From CBFHWY01 sp965659675 (lineage in GTDB: Bacteria > Bacteroidota > Bacteroidia > Flavobacteriales_G > Salibacteraceae), in contig CBFHWY010000035.1 of NCBI GenBank assembly GCA_965659675.1, positions 1 to 27,240 of the forward strand: a stretch of 27,240 nt of DNA, written 5' to 3'. The first letter of the stretch is position 1. Every line of letters begins with the position of its first letter. Position numbers and translations under genes: made by a program. The notes beneath the pieces were generated by a model. The model was not told the DNA's origin and did no database searches. It saw only the letters and a list, made by a program, of their open reading frames with translations. Of this stretch, positions 16,642 to 24,043 are shown in pieces.

Positions 16642-18927
16642 ATGGAAGAATTTTACCCCTGGTTGGTCGGAGCTTTTTTCCTTCTGGCCATTCTTGACCT
16701 CATTGTTGGCGTGAGTAACGATGCGGTTAACTTCCTTAATTCTTCATTTGGCAGCAGGGTGGCTTCTCGCAGGGCCATACTCGTCATCGCAAGTTTAGGC
16801 ATACTGGCAGGTGCAGCCTTTTCCAGCGGGATGATGGAGGTGGCTCGGAAAGGTGTTTTCCAGCCAGATATGTTCAGTTTCAGCGAAGTGATGATCGTCT
16901 TTTTTGCAGTAATGATCACAGATGTGATCTTACTCGACTTCTTCAACACCTATGCCCTACCTACATCCACTACGGTTTCCATCGTATTTGAACTTCTCGG
17001 TGCAGCTACATTGCTTTCCCTCTTCAAAATACTCAATGAAGAACTCCCACTTGCCGAATTGAGTAATTTCATCAATACCGTCAGTGCCATAACGATCATT
17101 GGAGGGATCTTCTTATCCATCACCATTGCTTTTGTTCTAGGGGCGGTACTACAATACTTTGCAAGGGTCATCTTTAGCTTCAGTTATGAAAAGAAAATGC
17201 GGTGGTTTGGAGGGCTTTGGGCCGGATTCTGCTTCAGCGCTCTATCCTACTTCATCGTAATAAAAGGCATCAAGGGAGCATCCTTCTACACTGCTGACAT
17301 TCAGTTCTTCATTGAGGATAAGATGTGGGGAATCCTGGCTTTGTCCTTCATTGCTGCCTCCTTATTAGCACAGATCCTGATCATGGTATTCAAGATCGAT
17401 GTCTTTAAACCCATTGTACTTCTTGGGACCTTTGCCTTGGCCTTGTCCTTTGCATCAAATGATCTTGTGAACTTCATCGGTGTGCCTCTGGCTGGACTTT
17501 CCTCATTTCAGGCCTGGAATGGTAGCGGAGTAGCTCCTGAGCTATTCAACATGGAGAGCCTGCTAGCCCCTGTTCGCTCAAACAATGGATTCCTTTTGAT
17601 CAGTGGAGGGGTCATGGTAGCCACACTTTGGCTTTCAAAAAAAGCGCGAAATGTTACTGAAACAGAGATCAACCTTGGACGTCAGTCTGAGGGAGAAGAA
17701 CGCTTCAGCCCAAATGACATTGCCAGATTCATTGTAAAGATATCTCGCCGTTTGGAGCAAGCATGGACAAGCCTATTGCCCAACAGCTTAAAACAGCGGC
17801 TCAATAAGTCCTTTGAGTCTCCTGAAAGCAAACCAAAAGCCGCTTTCGACCTGGTTAGGGCCTCGGTAAATTTAACCATGGCATCCATTCTTATCAGTTT
17901 TGCGACTTCCCTCAAATTACCCTTGTCCACTACCTATGTTTCTTTCATGGTTGCCATGGGAACATCCCTTTCTGATCGGGCCTGGGGACGTGAAAGTGCT
18001 ACCTATCGTGTAGCTGGTGTACTTAATGTTGTTGCGGGTTGGTTTGTAACTGCTTTTGCGGCCTTCAGCCTCGCAGGGCTTGTGGCTGTAAGCTGCGGAA
18101 TCCTTGGAGGCTGGGGATATCTGCTATTTATAGGACTAGCAGCGTTCTCTCTATACAGAAATAGAGTGATCCACAAAAAACGTGAACATCAGGAGAATAT
18201 CAAAAAGGAAGTCATGGTGGGTATTCTCGACAATAAAGGACTAGTGGAGATGGTCTTTGAGAAATCTCGTCAAAGTGTATATCGCAGCATGGCAATGATC
18301 AAGAATGTGGTGTTGAGTCTTAAAAATGAAGACGAAGAGCTCATTCGCGAACTCAGAGAAGAGATCGATGAGCTGAGCATAGAGAATAGCAGCTATCGCG
18401 CTGGACTTTATCAAAGTTTGCGCATTGGTAGACTTCATGAAGAATACATTCTCATGAGCATCAAAGAGCTGCATATGAGACTTGATCTGCAACAGAGTTT
18501 GGAGCAGATCATTGAGATCGTTAGGCTGCACATTCTCAATCAGCACAAAGCCTTAACTCCAAATGAAATGGAAAACCTGCAGGAATTACAAAAACAAGTA
18601 GGCCGATTCCTTTACCTGAGTATGAGCAGTGAACAATCGGATCACGAGGTCCATGACCTGTCGCGCTATAAGCATCAGATCTTTAAGCAGATCGAAGGTG
18701 AGATACCGGAGCACACAGCGGATATGGAGTTGGATAGCTACTCGTACAAAACAACCTATCTTTATTTTAGTCTTTTGTTGGCTTTCAGAGATATTGTTGC
18801 CATAGCACATCGTTACCACAAGCTTTCAAGCCTGCATAACGAGCAAGTCAGCTCTCCAGAGAATAAGGAAGAGGTGCTGGCAGCCATCAAGCATTCCTCT
18901 GAAGAAAGGAACAGAGGATCAAGCTAG
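16642..18927 (+). CDS. PiT-family inorganic phosphate permease with PhoU-like tail
   Basis: This 761-residue inner-membrane transporter moves phosphate with a cation or as a metal-phosphate complex. The two inverted halves each hold the PiT hallmark: SNDAVNFLNSSFGSRVASRR (about 26-45) and FASNDLVNFIGVPLAG (about 270-285). They also hold the paired TSTTVS and LSTTYVS segments. The membrane part ends near residue 505. The last 250 residues are soluble and helical, with many Glu, His and Lys (ELREEIDELSIE, LHMRLDLQQSLEQI), and resemble a PhoU/DUF47 regulatory domain. In many bacteria that domain is a separate gene; here it is fused. The 3' end overlaps ruvX tail-to-tail by 41 bp. Confidence 0.88.
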   Translation: MEEFYPWLVGAFFLLAILDLIVGVSNDAVNFLNSSFGSRVASRRAILVIASLGILAGAAFSSGMMEVARKGVFQPDMFSFSEVMIVFFAVMITDVILLDFFNTYALPTSTTVSIVFELLGAATLLSLFKILNEELPLAELSNFINTVSAITIIGGIFLSITIAFVLGAVLQYFARVIFSFSYEKKMRWFGGLWAGFCFSALSYFIVIKGIKGASFYTADIQFFIEDKMWGILALSFIAASLLAQILIMVFKIDVFKPIVLLGTFALALSFASNDLVNFIGVPLAGLSSFQAWNGSGVAPELFNMESLLAPVRSNNGFLLISGGVMVATLWLSKKARNVTETEINLGRQSEGEERFSPNDIARFIVKISRRLEQAWTSLLPNSLKQRLNKSFESPESKPKAAFDLVRASVNLTMASILISFATSLKLPLSTTYVSFMVAMGTSLSDRAWGRESATYRVAGVLNVVAGWFVTAFAAFSLAGLVAVSCGILGGWGYLLFIGLAAFSLYRNRVIHKKREHQENIKKEVMVGILDNKGLVEMVFEKSRQSVYRSMAMIKNVVLSLKNEDEELIRELREEIDELSIENSSYRAGLYQSLRIGRLHEEYILMSIKELHMRLDLQQSLEQIIEIVRLHILNQHKALTPNEMENLQELQKQVGRFLYLSMSSEQSDHEVHDLSRYKHQIFKQIEGEIPEHTADMELDSYSYKTTYLYFSLLLAFRDIVAIAHRYHKLSSLHNEQVSSPENKEEVLAAIKHSSEERNRGSS

Positions 18928-19300
18928 CTGATACCCGATCAACCAGTGCCTTGTCACGTCTACCCTTTTTCTTGACTCCAGCCTGAAGAATAGCATCTTG
19001 AGCCATCACCGAGGTGTAGCGTTCATCCTCTCGAAATACTTGCTTGTCGGGGTATTGCTTTTTAAAATTTCTAATAAATCCTTTGATCTCAGATTCAATG
19101 GGAGATGCTGTTCCGTCTTTTTGGGTGGGTTCTCCAACAACGATGGCTTCCACCTCTTCCTTTTCAAAATATTCCTTCAGAAAATCAAAGAGATCGATCT
19201 TTCGAACTGTATCGAGAGGGTTGGCAATGATCTTCAATGGATCAGTGACTGCTAGCCCTATCCTCTTCGCTCCGTAATCCACTCCCATAATTCTTGCCAT
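18887..19300 (-). CDS. ruvX: Holliday junction resolvase-like RuvX/YqgF
   Basis: This 137-residue RNase H-fold nuclease belongs to the YqgF/RuvX family, linked to pre-16S rRNA processing and proposed in Holliday junction resolution. Catalytic-site motifs are present: GVDYGAKRIGLAVTD with Asp8, VVGEPTQKDGTAS, EDERYTS, and the C-terminal VDRVSASLIL with the final acidic residue. Length is normal. The gene ends 41 bp inside the convergent phosphate permease. It diverges from dapD with a 56-bp gap that carries a TAGTTTTG box 4 nt before this ATG. Confidence 0.92.
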   Translation of the reverse strand: MARIMGVDYGAKRIGLAVTDPLKIIANPLDTVRKIDLFDFLKEYFEKEEVEAIVVGEPTQKDGTASPIESEIKGFIRNFKKQYPDKQVFREDERYTSVMAQDAILQAGVKKKGRRDKALVDRVSASLILCSFLQRNA

Positions 19301-19304
19301 GAAA

Positions 19305-19312
19305 CAAAACTA
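19305..19312 (-). promoter_or_regulatory. TAnnTTTG -7 box of ruvX
   Basis: TAGTTTTG on the minus strand ends 4 nt before the ATG at 19300. Confidence 0.4.
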
Positions 19313-19330
19313 GGCATAGCCATCAAATTC

Positions 19331-19338
19331 TACATTTG
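19331..19338 (+). promoter_or_regulatory. TAnnTTTG -7 box of dapD
   Basis: TACATTTG on the plus strand ends 18 nt before the ATG at 19357, so a short leader is expected here, unlike its neighbours. Confidence 0.4.
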
Positions 19339-19356
19339 TGCCAAAGAAATTTGACT

Positions 19357-20163
19357 ATGCGTGAATTGATCGAAGAGGCCTGGGAGAACAGGGCACTGCT
19401 AAAAGAAGAAAAGTATATCCATGCGATCAGGGCTGTGATTGAAAAGATCGACCTTGGTGAGTTGCGCTGTGCAGAGCCTACACCCGAAGGCTGGCAATTG
19501 AATGAATGGGTAAAGAAAGCCGTGGTTTTGTATTTCCCAATTCAAAAGATGGAAAGCATTGAAGTAGGCCCCTTCGAGTTTCACGATAAAATGGCGTTAA
19601 AGTCAGGTTACAGAGAAAAAGGAGTTCGCGTGGTTCCTCATGCTATTGCACGCTACGGAGCTTATATCTCATCGGGGGTCATCATGATGCCAAGCTATGT
19701 GAATATTGGCGCATACGTAGATGAAGGGTCTATGGTAGACACCTGGGCTACTGTAGGTAGCTGTGCTCAGATCGGAAAGAATGTTCATCTGAGTGGCGGT
19801 GTTGGCATAGGCGGTGTTTTAGAGCCCTTGCAGGCTGCACCAGTCATCGTTGAGGACGATTGCTTTATTGGTTCTCGCTGTATTGTGGTTGAAGGTGTTC
19901 GCATTGAAAAGGAGGCGGTTCTCGGTGCAAATGTCGTGCTCACGGCATCTACCAAGATCATTGATGTCACGGGTAGTGAGCCTCGAGAATGGAAAGGTCA
20001 CATCCCAGCTCGTTCGGTTGTGATCCCCGGATCTTACACAAAAGATTTTCCCGCTGGATCTTACAACGTTCCCTGTGCTTTGATCATAGGTCAGCGAAAA
20101 GAAAGCACCAACAAAAAAACCTCTCTGAACGACGCCTTGAGGGAGTATGATGTGGCTGTCTAG
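19357..20163 (+). CDS. dapD: tetrahydrodipicolinate N-succinyltransferase
   Basis: This enzyme succinylates tetrahydrodipicolinate in the succinylase branch of lysine and diaminopimelate synthesis, which also feeds peptidoglycan. It has 268 residues from the ATG at 19357. An upstream TTG at 19336 overlaps the promoter box and is not used. An N-terminal helical domain (about 1-100) is followed by a left-handed beta-helix of hexapeptide repeats, from GAYISSGVIMMPSYVNIGAY through VVEGVRIEKEAVLGANVVLT. It contains the active-site GSMVDTWATVGSCAQIG and LEP in GGVLEPLQAAPV. The C-terminal segment PCALIIGQRK is conserved. Length is normal for the family. Confidence 0.95.
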   Translation: MRELIEEAWENRALLKEEKYIHAIRAVIEKIDLGELRCAEPTPEGWQLNEWVKKAVVLYFPIQKMESIEVGPFEFHDKMALKSGYREKGVRVVPHAIARYGAYISSGVIMMPSYVNIGAYVDEGSMVDTWATVGSCAQIGKNVHLSGGVGIGGVLEPLQAAPVIVEDDCFIGSRCIVVEGVRIEKEAVLGANVVLTASTKIIDVTGSEPREWKGHIPARSVVIPGSYTKDFPAGSYNVPCALIIGQRKESTNKKTSLNDALREYDVAV

Positions 20164-20169
20164 GAATTG

Positions 20170-20350
20170 GGAGTCAGGAGTCGGAGGACGGAGGACGGAG
20201 GTCAGAGGTCAGAGATCAGAGGTCGGGGTCGGCTTTGCTCTTCGAAGCTTTGCGGAGAAGAGGAGTCAGGGGTCGGAGGACGGAGGTCAGAGATCTGAGG
20301 TCGGGGGTCGGCTTTGCTCTTCGAAGCTTTGCGGAGAAGAGGATTCGGAA
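20170..20350. repeat. degenerate repeat block C (79-bp period)
   Basis: This fills the gap between the convergent dapD and beta-barrel genes. It contains many GGAGGTCAGA-like and GGACGGAGG units. A segment with GGTCGGCTTTGCTC, then CTTCGAAG, then GCGGAGAAGAGGA occurs twice, at 20227-20264 and 20306-20343, a period of 79 bp. The CTTCGAAG centre is self-complementary. A 71-codon frame across it is an artefact. Confidence 0.85.
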
Positions 20351-20387
20351 GTTGGGGTTTAGAGGCTAATGGTCTTTTCAAAAATTC

Positions 20388-20921
20388 TTACAATCCGACC
20401 CTAAATCCTACGTTCGTCAAAAAGCCATTGGAATAGATCGGGTTATTGATCTCCCTATCAGCAATAGCACCGGTACCTACACCTCCAAGCTCAATGAAAT
20501 ATCCGAACCTTGGACTGCTTTTAAACTCAAAGCCAAACACTCCATATCCGCCAAATTCCGTGCTATTACTGGAAAAGTCACTATTGGGGATCATCGTCAG
20601 AAAACCACCTTCACCATAAATGTAGATCTTATTTTCTATGACTGTATTTCTGGCCTTTACTCCGAGTTGCACATTCTGATAAGGCGACCAAATTGTTTCA
20701 GTTCCATTCAGACTCTGAAACCACTGTTGATTTAGCCCTAATCTCACCGCTACTTTTGATTTCAAAAAATAGGGGCTGATGAAATGTATCCCTACACCAA
20801 AGTCTGACTGGTATTGGTTTATACTGTAGCCAACTTCAATTCTGTTGGACTTTTCTTGACTGCTGACATTTAAACTAAATGCGACTAGCGCTATGATGAT
20901 TAATGTTCTTGTTATGATCAT
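20388..20921 (-). CDS. outer-membrane beta-barrel-like protein
   Basis: This protein has 177 residues from the ATG at 20921. An in-frame ATG 19 codons upstream precedes a polar stretch that does not suit export. A signal peptide (1-22, ends VSSQ) is followed by alternating strands ending in aromatic residues (IEVGYSINQY, GEGGFLTMIP, FGYFIELGGVG), with a final NVGFRVGL that fits an outer-membrane barrel terminal strand. It looks like a small eight-strand-type barrel of unknown function. It is the last gene of the PadR unit. AAACTTTG (plus-strand 20927-20934) lies 5 nt before the ATG and may give it its own promoter. Confidence 0.65.
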   Translation of the reverse strand: MIITRTLIIIALVAFSLNVSSQEKSNRIEVGYSINQYQSDFGVGIHFISPYFLKSKVAVRLGLNQQWFQSLNGTETIWSPYQNVQLGVKARNTVIENKIYIYGEGGFLTMIPNSDFSSNSTEFGGYGVFGFEFKSSPRFGYFIELGGVGTGAIADREINNPIYSNGFLTNVGFRVGL

Positions 20922-20984
20922 GATATCAAAGTTTATGTGTGTATTAGGTGAATTGAACGCTGTAATTGTTGACTTCATTAAGGT

Positions 20985-21401
20985 TTATTCGAAAATATCG
21001 TCCTTATCGAGGCTATCAATACTTCGCTTCCTGGCGATGATGTAAAAGATCAAATGAATAAGGAGGAATATCCCCCAGTAGGCTGAAACCATCATTGGTA
21101 TGGATATCGACTCGGCTTTAGAGCCAAAGCCCAAGGCGATCCACAGCAATGAAATGGAATTGTGAATGATGTATGTACAAAGGTGAAACCTGAATCCAAT
21201 ATCGAAAATGGGCAAATACTCACCGTCTTTCATTCCGAATACCCAGCCTGACACAAACATCAATGCTCCATAGCTAACAGAAGACAAGGCGACAACAAGA
21301 AATAATTCATTCTCTATCCCGTAACTTAAAACCAACCTGAAGATGATTGTTAAAAGCACGGCAGTAATTGCGAATCTTTTTAGGTATGGTGTAATTTTCA
21401 T
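20985..21401 (-). CDS. four-helix inner-membrane protein
   Basis: This 138-residue protein has four predicted membrane helices (about 9-28, 32-55, 70-92 and 102-124) and a short charged C-terminus (RKRSIDSLDKDDIFE). I do not recognise the family. The gene begins 3 nt after the stop of the PadR regulator, so the two are almost certainly co-translated. PadR regulators often control a membrane protein encoded next to them, so this is the likely target or partner. Confidence 0.65.
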   Translation of the reverse strand: MKITPYLKRFAITAVLLTIIFRLVLSYGIENELFLVVALSSVSYGALMFVSGWVFGMKDGEYLPIFDIGFRFHLCTYIIHNSISLLWIALGFGSKAESISIPMMVSAYWGIFLLIHLIFYIIARKRSIDSLDKDDIFE

Positions 21402-21404
21402 TGC

Positions 21405-21770
21405 TTAGAGTTTTAAGAGCTTCTTAATGTCTTCGGTATAAAAAAGTTTGATGTTTCTATTGACAAATTGGATAAAGAGCTCATGACCAAGTTCTGTAAG
21501 GAAGTAATACTTTCTATCCGGACCTTTGTTTCCTGCTCTCAAATTGTAAGAAAGGATCTTCAAGTGCTCATACTTCCTCAATGCCCGATATAAGCTCTGC
21601 TCTTCACAGCTTATGGTTCCTGCCGATTTCTTATCTATGAATTCCTTGATTTCCTCCACGTATTTGTTCTCTTCAAGCAAAGACATAAATATCCAAAGCG
21701 TGAGTTGCCCCTTCTTATAGGTGCTCTCCCAGGAGTCTAAGAGATCTTCAATTTTTTCCCTTTTCTTCAA
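21405..21770 (-). CDS. PadR-family transcriptional regulator
   Basis: This 121-residue winged-helix regulator reads KKGQLTLWIFMSLLEENKYV (about 19-38), then EEQSLYRALRKYEHLKILSY and GPDRKYYFLTELGHELF. This is the PadR pattern of a DNA-binding winged helix followed by a wing hairpin and dimer helix. The longest frame opens with TTG at 21770. An in-frame stop lies four codons before it and the next ATG falls inside the core helix, so TTG is the probable start. A palindrome at 21796-21808 stands 25 nt upstream and is a likely operator for autoregulation. The unit continues with a membrane protein and a beta-barrel. The ligand is unknown. Confidence 0.85.
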   Translation of the reverse strand: MKKREKIEDLLDSWESTYKKGQLTLWIFMSLLEENKYVEEIKEFIDKKSAGTISCEEQSLYRALRKYEHLKILSYNLRAGNKGPDRKYYFLTELGHELFIQFVNRNIKLFYTEDIKKLLKL

Positions 21771-21795
21771 TACTATACTTTATGTACTAAACAAG

Positions 21796-21808
21796 TTGTA
21801 TAATACAA
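21796..21808. promoter_or_regulatory. palindrome upstream of the PadR gene
   Basis: TTGTAT and ATACAA form a perfect 6-nt inverted repeat around a single central A, 25 nt upstream of the TTG start. The position fits a repressor site for the adjacent regulator. The surrounding sequence is AT-rich, so some chance matching is possible. Confidence 0.45.
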
Positions 21809-21868
21809 ATGTGATAATAATTTCTTTAACTTACAAATTCAACTTGATTGAATACTGCTTTCAGGAAC

Positions 21869-22231
21869 TTAGCTGCGCAGGACCTTATCCATCTTTCGGC
21901 CTTTGGCGAGCTCATCTACGAGCTTGTCGAGGTAACGGCATTGGCGGGTTAGAGGAGTTTCGATATCCTCAATTCGATAACCACATATCACACCTTTAAT
22001 TTGCTCAGCATTCGGATTTATCGAGGCTTTTTCAAAGAAAGTTTTGAAAGTGGCTTTCTCTTTGATTAACTCGTTAAGCTGCGATTCATCAAAGCCAGTA
22101 AGCCACCCAATAACCTCATGCAATTCTGCTTTAGTTCTACCCTTCTTTTCAATTTTTGACAAATAATGAGGGTATACAGAGGAGAACTTTAGCTCAGCTA
22201 TTTTCTTGTCGTGTTCAGGAGTGGTTGTCAT
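21869..22231 (-). CDS. DUF2200 family protein
   Basis: This 120-residue cytosolic protein follows the DUF2200 pattern closely: FSSVYPHYLSKIEKKGRTK near the start, then EVIGWLTGFDESQL, IKGVICGYRIEDIETPLTR, and the C-terminal RYLDKLVDELAKGRKMDKVL. The family is widespread and compact, and its biochemical function is not established. It starts 4 nt after the methyltransferase stop on the same strand, so they form a two-gene unit. The ORF is full length. Confidence 0.88.
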   Translation of the reverse strand: MTTTPEHDKKIAELKFSSVYPHYLSKIEKKGRTKAELHEVIGWLTGFDESQLNELIKEKATFKTFFEKASINPNAEQIKGVICGYRIEDIETPLTRQCRYLDKLVDELAKGRKMDKVLRS

Positions 22232-22235
22232 ACAC

Positions 22236-22805
22236 CTATGATCTTAGGCAAGTTACTAATTTGTACCTAACCTCTACCCGATGATCTGAACCAGGATCTT
22301 TAAAGACATAAAGGAATTCGCTTTTTTCAATGTCCTGCATATGCTCGTTCTGACCCAGATGATCAAGGAGAATGTCCACTTTGCTTCCAGAGTCCTGAAT
22401 ACAGAATACCAGACGGCAACCAGGTCCGATACCTTCAATAGCTTTATCAATCAGCCCCAATTCCTTTTGCCTGTCATTCGCTTCGAAATGAAACATGCTA
22501 TTGTAAAGCACAAAATCAAAAGACTCAAAATCCTTGAACTCGTAGATATCAGCTTTGTATGCCTTTAGCTTCAGTCCTTCCGCGACGGCGCATTCATTCA
22601 CCTGCTCTACACCTACTTTTGAACTATCGAGTCCGATCACCTCAAAACCCATTCTGGCCAATGGAATGGCATCTCTTCCCTGACCACAACCCATGTCTAG
22701 CACCTTCCCTTGTCCATCATATTTCTTGAAATAATTAAGAAGTTCAGGGTAAGCTTCACCAAAATAATCTGGGTTCTGATAGTATTTGTCGTAGGCTGTG
22801 CTCAT
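22236..22805 (-). CDS. class I SAM-dependent methyltransferase
   Basis: This 189-residue Rossmann-fold methyltransferase has motif I VLDMGCGQGRDAIPLA (about 35-50), motif II FEVIGLDSS (about 54-62), AYKADIYEFKDFESFDFVLYN and the post-motif helix MFHFEANDRQKE. The compact form without an extra substrate domain resembles TehB-like or ubiE-type small methyltransferases. The acceptor is unknown. It leads the DUF2200 gene, with 4 nt between stop and start, and lies downstream of repeat block D. Confidence 0.85.
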   Translation of the reverse strand: MSTAYDKYYQNPDYFGEAYPELLNYFKKYDGQGKVLDMGCGQGRDAIPLARMGFEVIGLDSSKVGVEQVNECAVAEGLKLKAYKADIYEFKDFESFDFVLYNSMFHFEANDRQKELGLIDKAIEGIGPGCRLVFCIQDSGSKVDILLDHLGQNEHMQDIEKSEFLYVFKDPGSDHRVEVRYKLVTCLRS

Positions 22806-22865
22806 TGGGATTGGGAAGATAAAGAAAATGGGGATTGGGTGGTTAGGAGAGAATGAAGGTCCAAA

Positions 22866-23030
22866 GGTTCGAGGGTCTGTGCTTCGACTGGCTCAGCAAC
22901 CTATGGTTCGTGGGTCTGTGCTTCGACTGGCTCAGCAACCTATTGTTCGTGGGTCTGATGGATCGTGGGTCTGATGGTTCGTGTGCCTGATGGTTCGATA
23001 TCCTGCAACCTGAAGCCTGCAACCTAAAGC
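22866..23030 (-). repeat. tandem repeat block D (39-nt and 16-nt units)
   Basis: A 39-nt unit opening GGTTCG and containing TGCTTCGACTGGCTCAGCAA runs at 22866-22904 and 22905-22943, with a third partial copy from 22944. The tail passes into a 16-nt unit TGGTTCGTGGGTCTGA in several degenerate copies. Then come phrases such as CCTGCAACCTGAAGCCTG. The 16-nt unit is, in reverse complement, the unit of block B (14 of 16 positions). Confidence 0.9.
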
Positions 23031-23041
23031 CTGAGGGTTAA

Positions 23042-23584
23042 TTATTTGGCTTCATATTCTGTCCTACTCAGTTCATACCAATGATGCTTTTGACCATCGT
23101 AGATAAATTCATTAACGAATTTGAGTCCACATTTCTGCAACGCCTTGTTTGAACCGTGATTTTGATGATGGGCTGCACCGCAGATCTTATCGTAGCCTTT
23201 TACTTCAAATCCATACTTTACGGCTGCCCTGCCGCTTTCTGTTGCATATCCTTTGTCCCAATACTTTGGTATAAACCGAAAACCAAGATCGATGTAATTC
23301 ACGATTCCATTCGTTTCCTTGTCTTCCAATTTTAGTGCACTCCAGCCTGTAAACGACCCACTCTCCTTCTCTATCACCGCCCATCTGCTGATCCCATTCT
23401 TTTTTTGTTGATCCATGACGTAGGCAACAATCCTTCGAGCCTCATCCAGACTTTTAATGGGTTTATTGCCTAAAAAACGATGGACAAGAGGATCGGAATC
23501 CAAGTGATAAATATGCTGGACATCTTCTTCGTTAATTTCCCTTAGTATGAGGCGCTCGGTTTCAGCGAAAACTATTGCTTTCAT
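23042..23584 (-). CDS. GNAT-family N-acetyltransferase
   Basis: This GNAT-fold acetyltransferase has 180 residues from the ATG at 23584. A GTG two codons upstream is possible. The N-terminus ETERLILREINEEDVQHIY is typical of RimJ/RimL-like members. The acetyl-CoA-binding loop is YWDKGYATESGRAAVKYGFE (about 113-132). SNKALQKCGLKFV is the conserved C-terminal segment of these enzymes. Members acetylate ribosomal-protein N-termini or small amines, and the substrate here cannot be told. Length is normal. The gene has no obvious partner. Confidence 0.9.
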   Translation of the reverse strand: MKAIVFAETERLILREINEEDVQHIYHLDSDPLVHRFLGNKPIKSLDEARRIVAYVMDQQKKNGISRWAVIEKESGSFTGWSALKLEDKETNGIVNYIDLGFRFIPKYWDKGYATESGRAAVKYGFEVKGYDKICGAAHHQNHGSNKALQKCGLKFVNEFIYDGQKHHWYELSRTEYEAK

Positions 23585-23631
23585 GGGCACAAATTAGTCA
23601 TAAGCCATATCACGCATTGAGGATAACTTGC

Positions 23632-23991
23632 CTATTTCAACTCATTAAAGATCACTTTTCCATCAAACTCCAATTTTGATAAGTGCCTGGTGCTGTTATT
23701 CCAGTCTAGTGGAGTCCAGTATTTAGGATACTTGATTGTTATTTCTCTGCCGATAAGAAGATCTCTGAGGCTGTCGAGGTCCATACCATTCTGAATCGCC
23801 CGATTGATGTAGTATCGCTGGTTCGTATTCTCCATCCAAAACACCATATCAGACTCCCCAACAGTAGTGATGTTCTTTACCACACCCTTATGCACAAGTG
23901 CTCTGGATTCTTTTACAATGGGTACTGGTCTAAATATAGATACTGCCACAATAAATAAAAGGATTCCGGCAATGATGAACAACTTTCTCAT
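23632..23991 (-). CDS. small membrane-anchored protein
   Basis: This 119-residue protein has a single N-terminal membrane helix or signal (about 4-20, FIIAGILLFIVAVSIF). A polar mature domain follows, with IKYPKYWTPLDWNN and a beta-strand pattern. There is no lipobox. I do not recognise a family. It lies between the GNAT and T9SS genes in the same direction, with gaps of about 50 bp on each side. The preceding gap includes TTGAGTCAGGAGGTCTGAGG (24022-24041), which looks like a fragment of the repeat-block C type. Confidence 0.55.
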   Translation of the reverse strand: MRKLFIIAGILLFIVAVSIFRPVPIVKESRALVHKGVVKNITTVGESDMVFWMENTNQRYYINRAIQNGMDLDSLRDLLIGREITIKYPKYWTPLDWNNSTRHLSKLEFDGKVIFNELK

Positions 23992-24043
23992 TTCAGCTAA
24001 ACGAGGTTTCGATGAGCTTATTGAGTCAGGAGGTCTGAGGATC

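Noticed and set aside
20147..20362. 71-codon plus-strand frame
   Set aside because: It starts inside dapD and translates repeat block C. The composition is repeat-driven.
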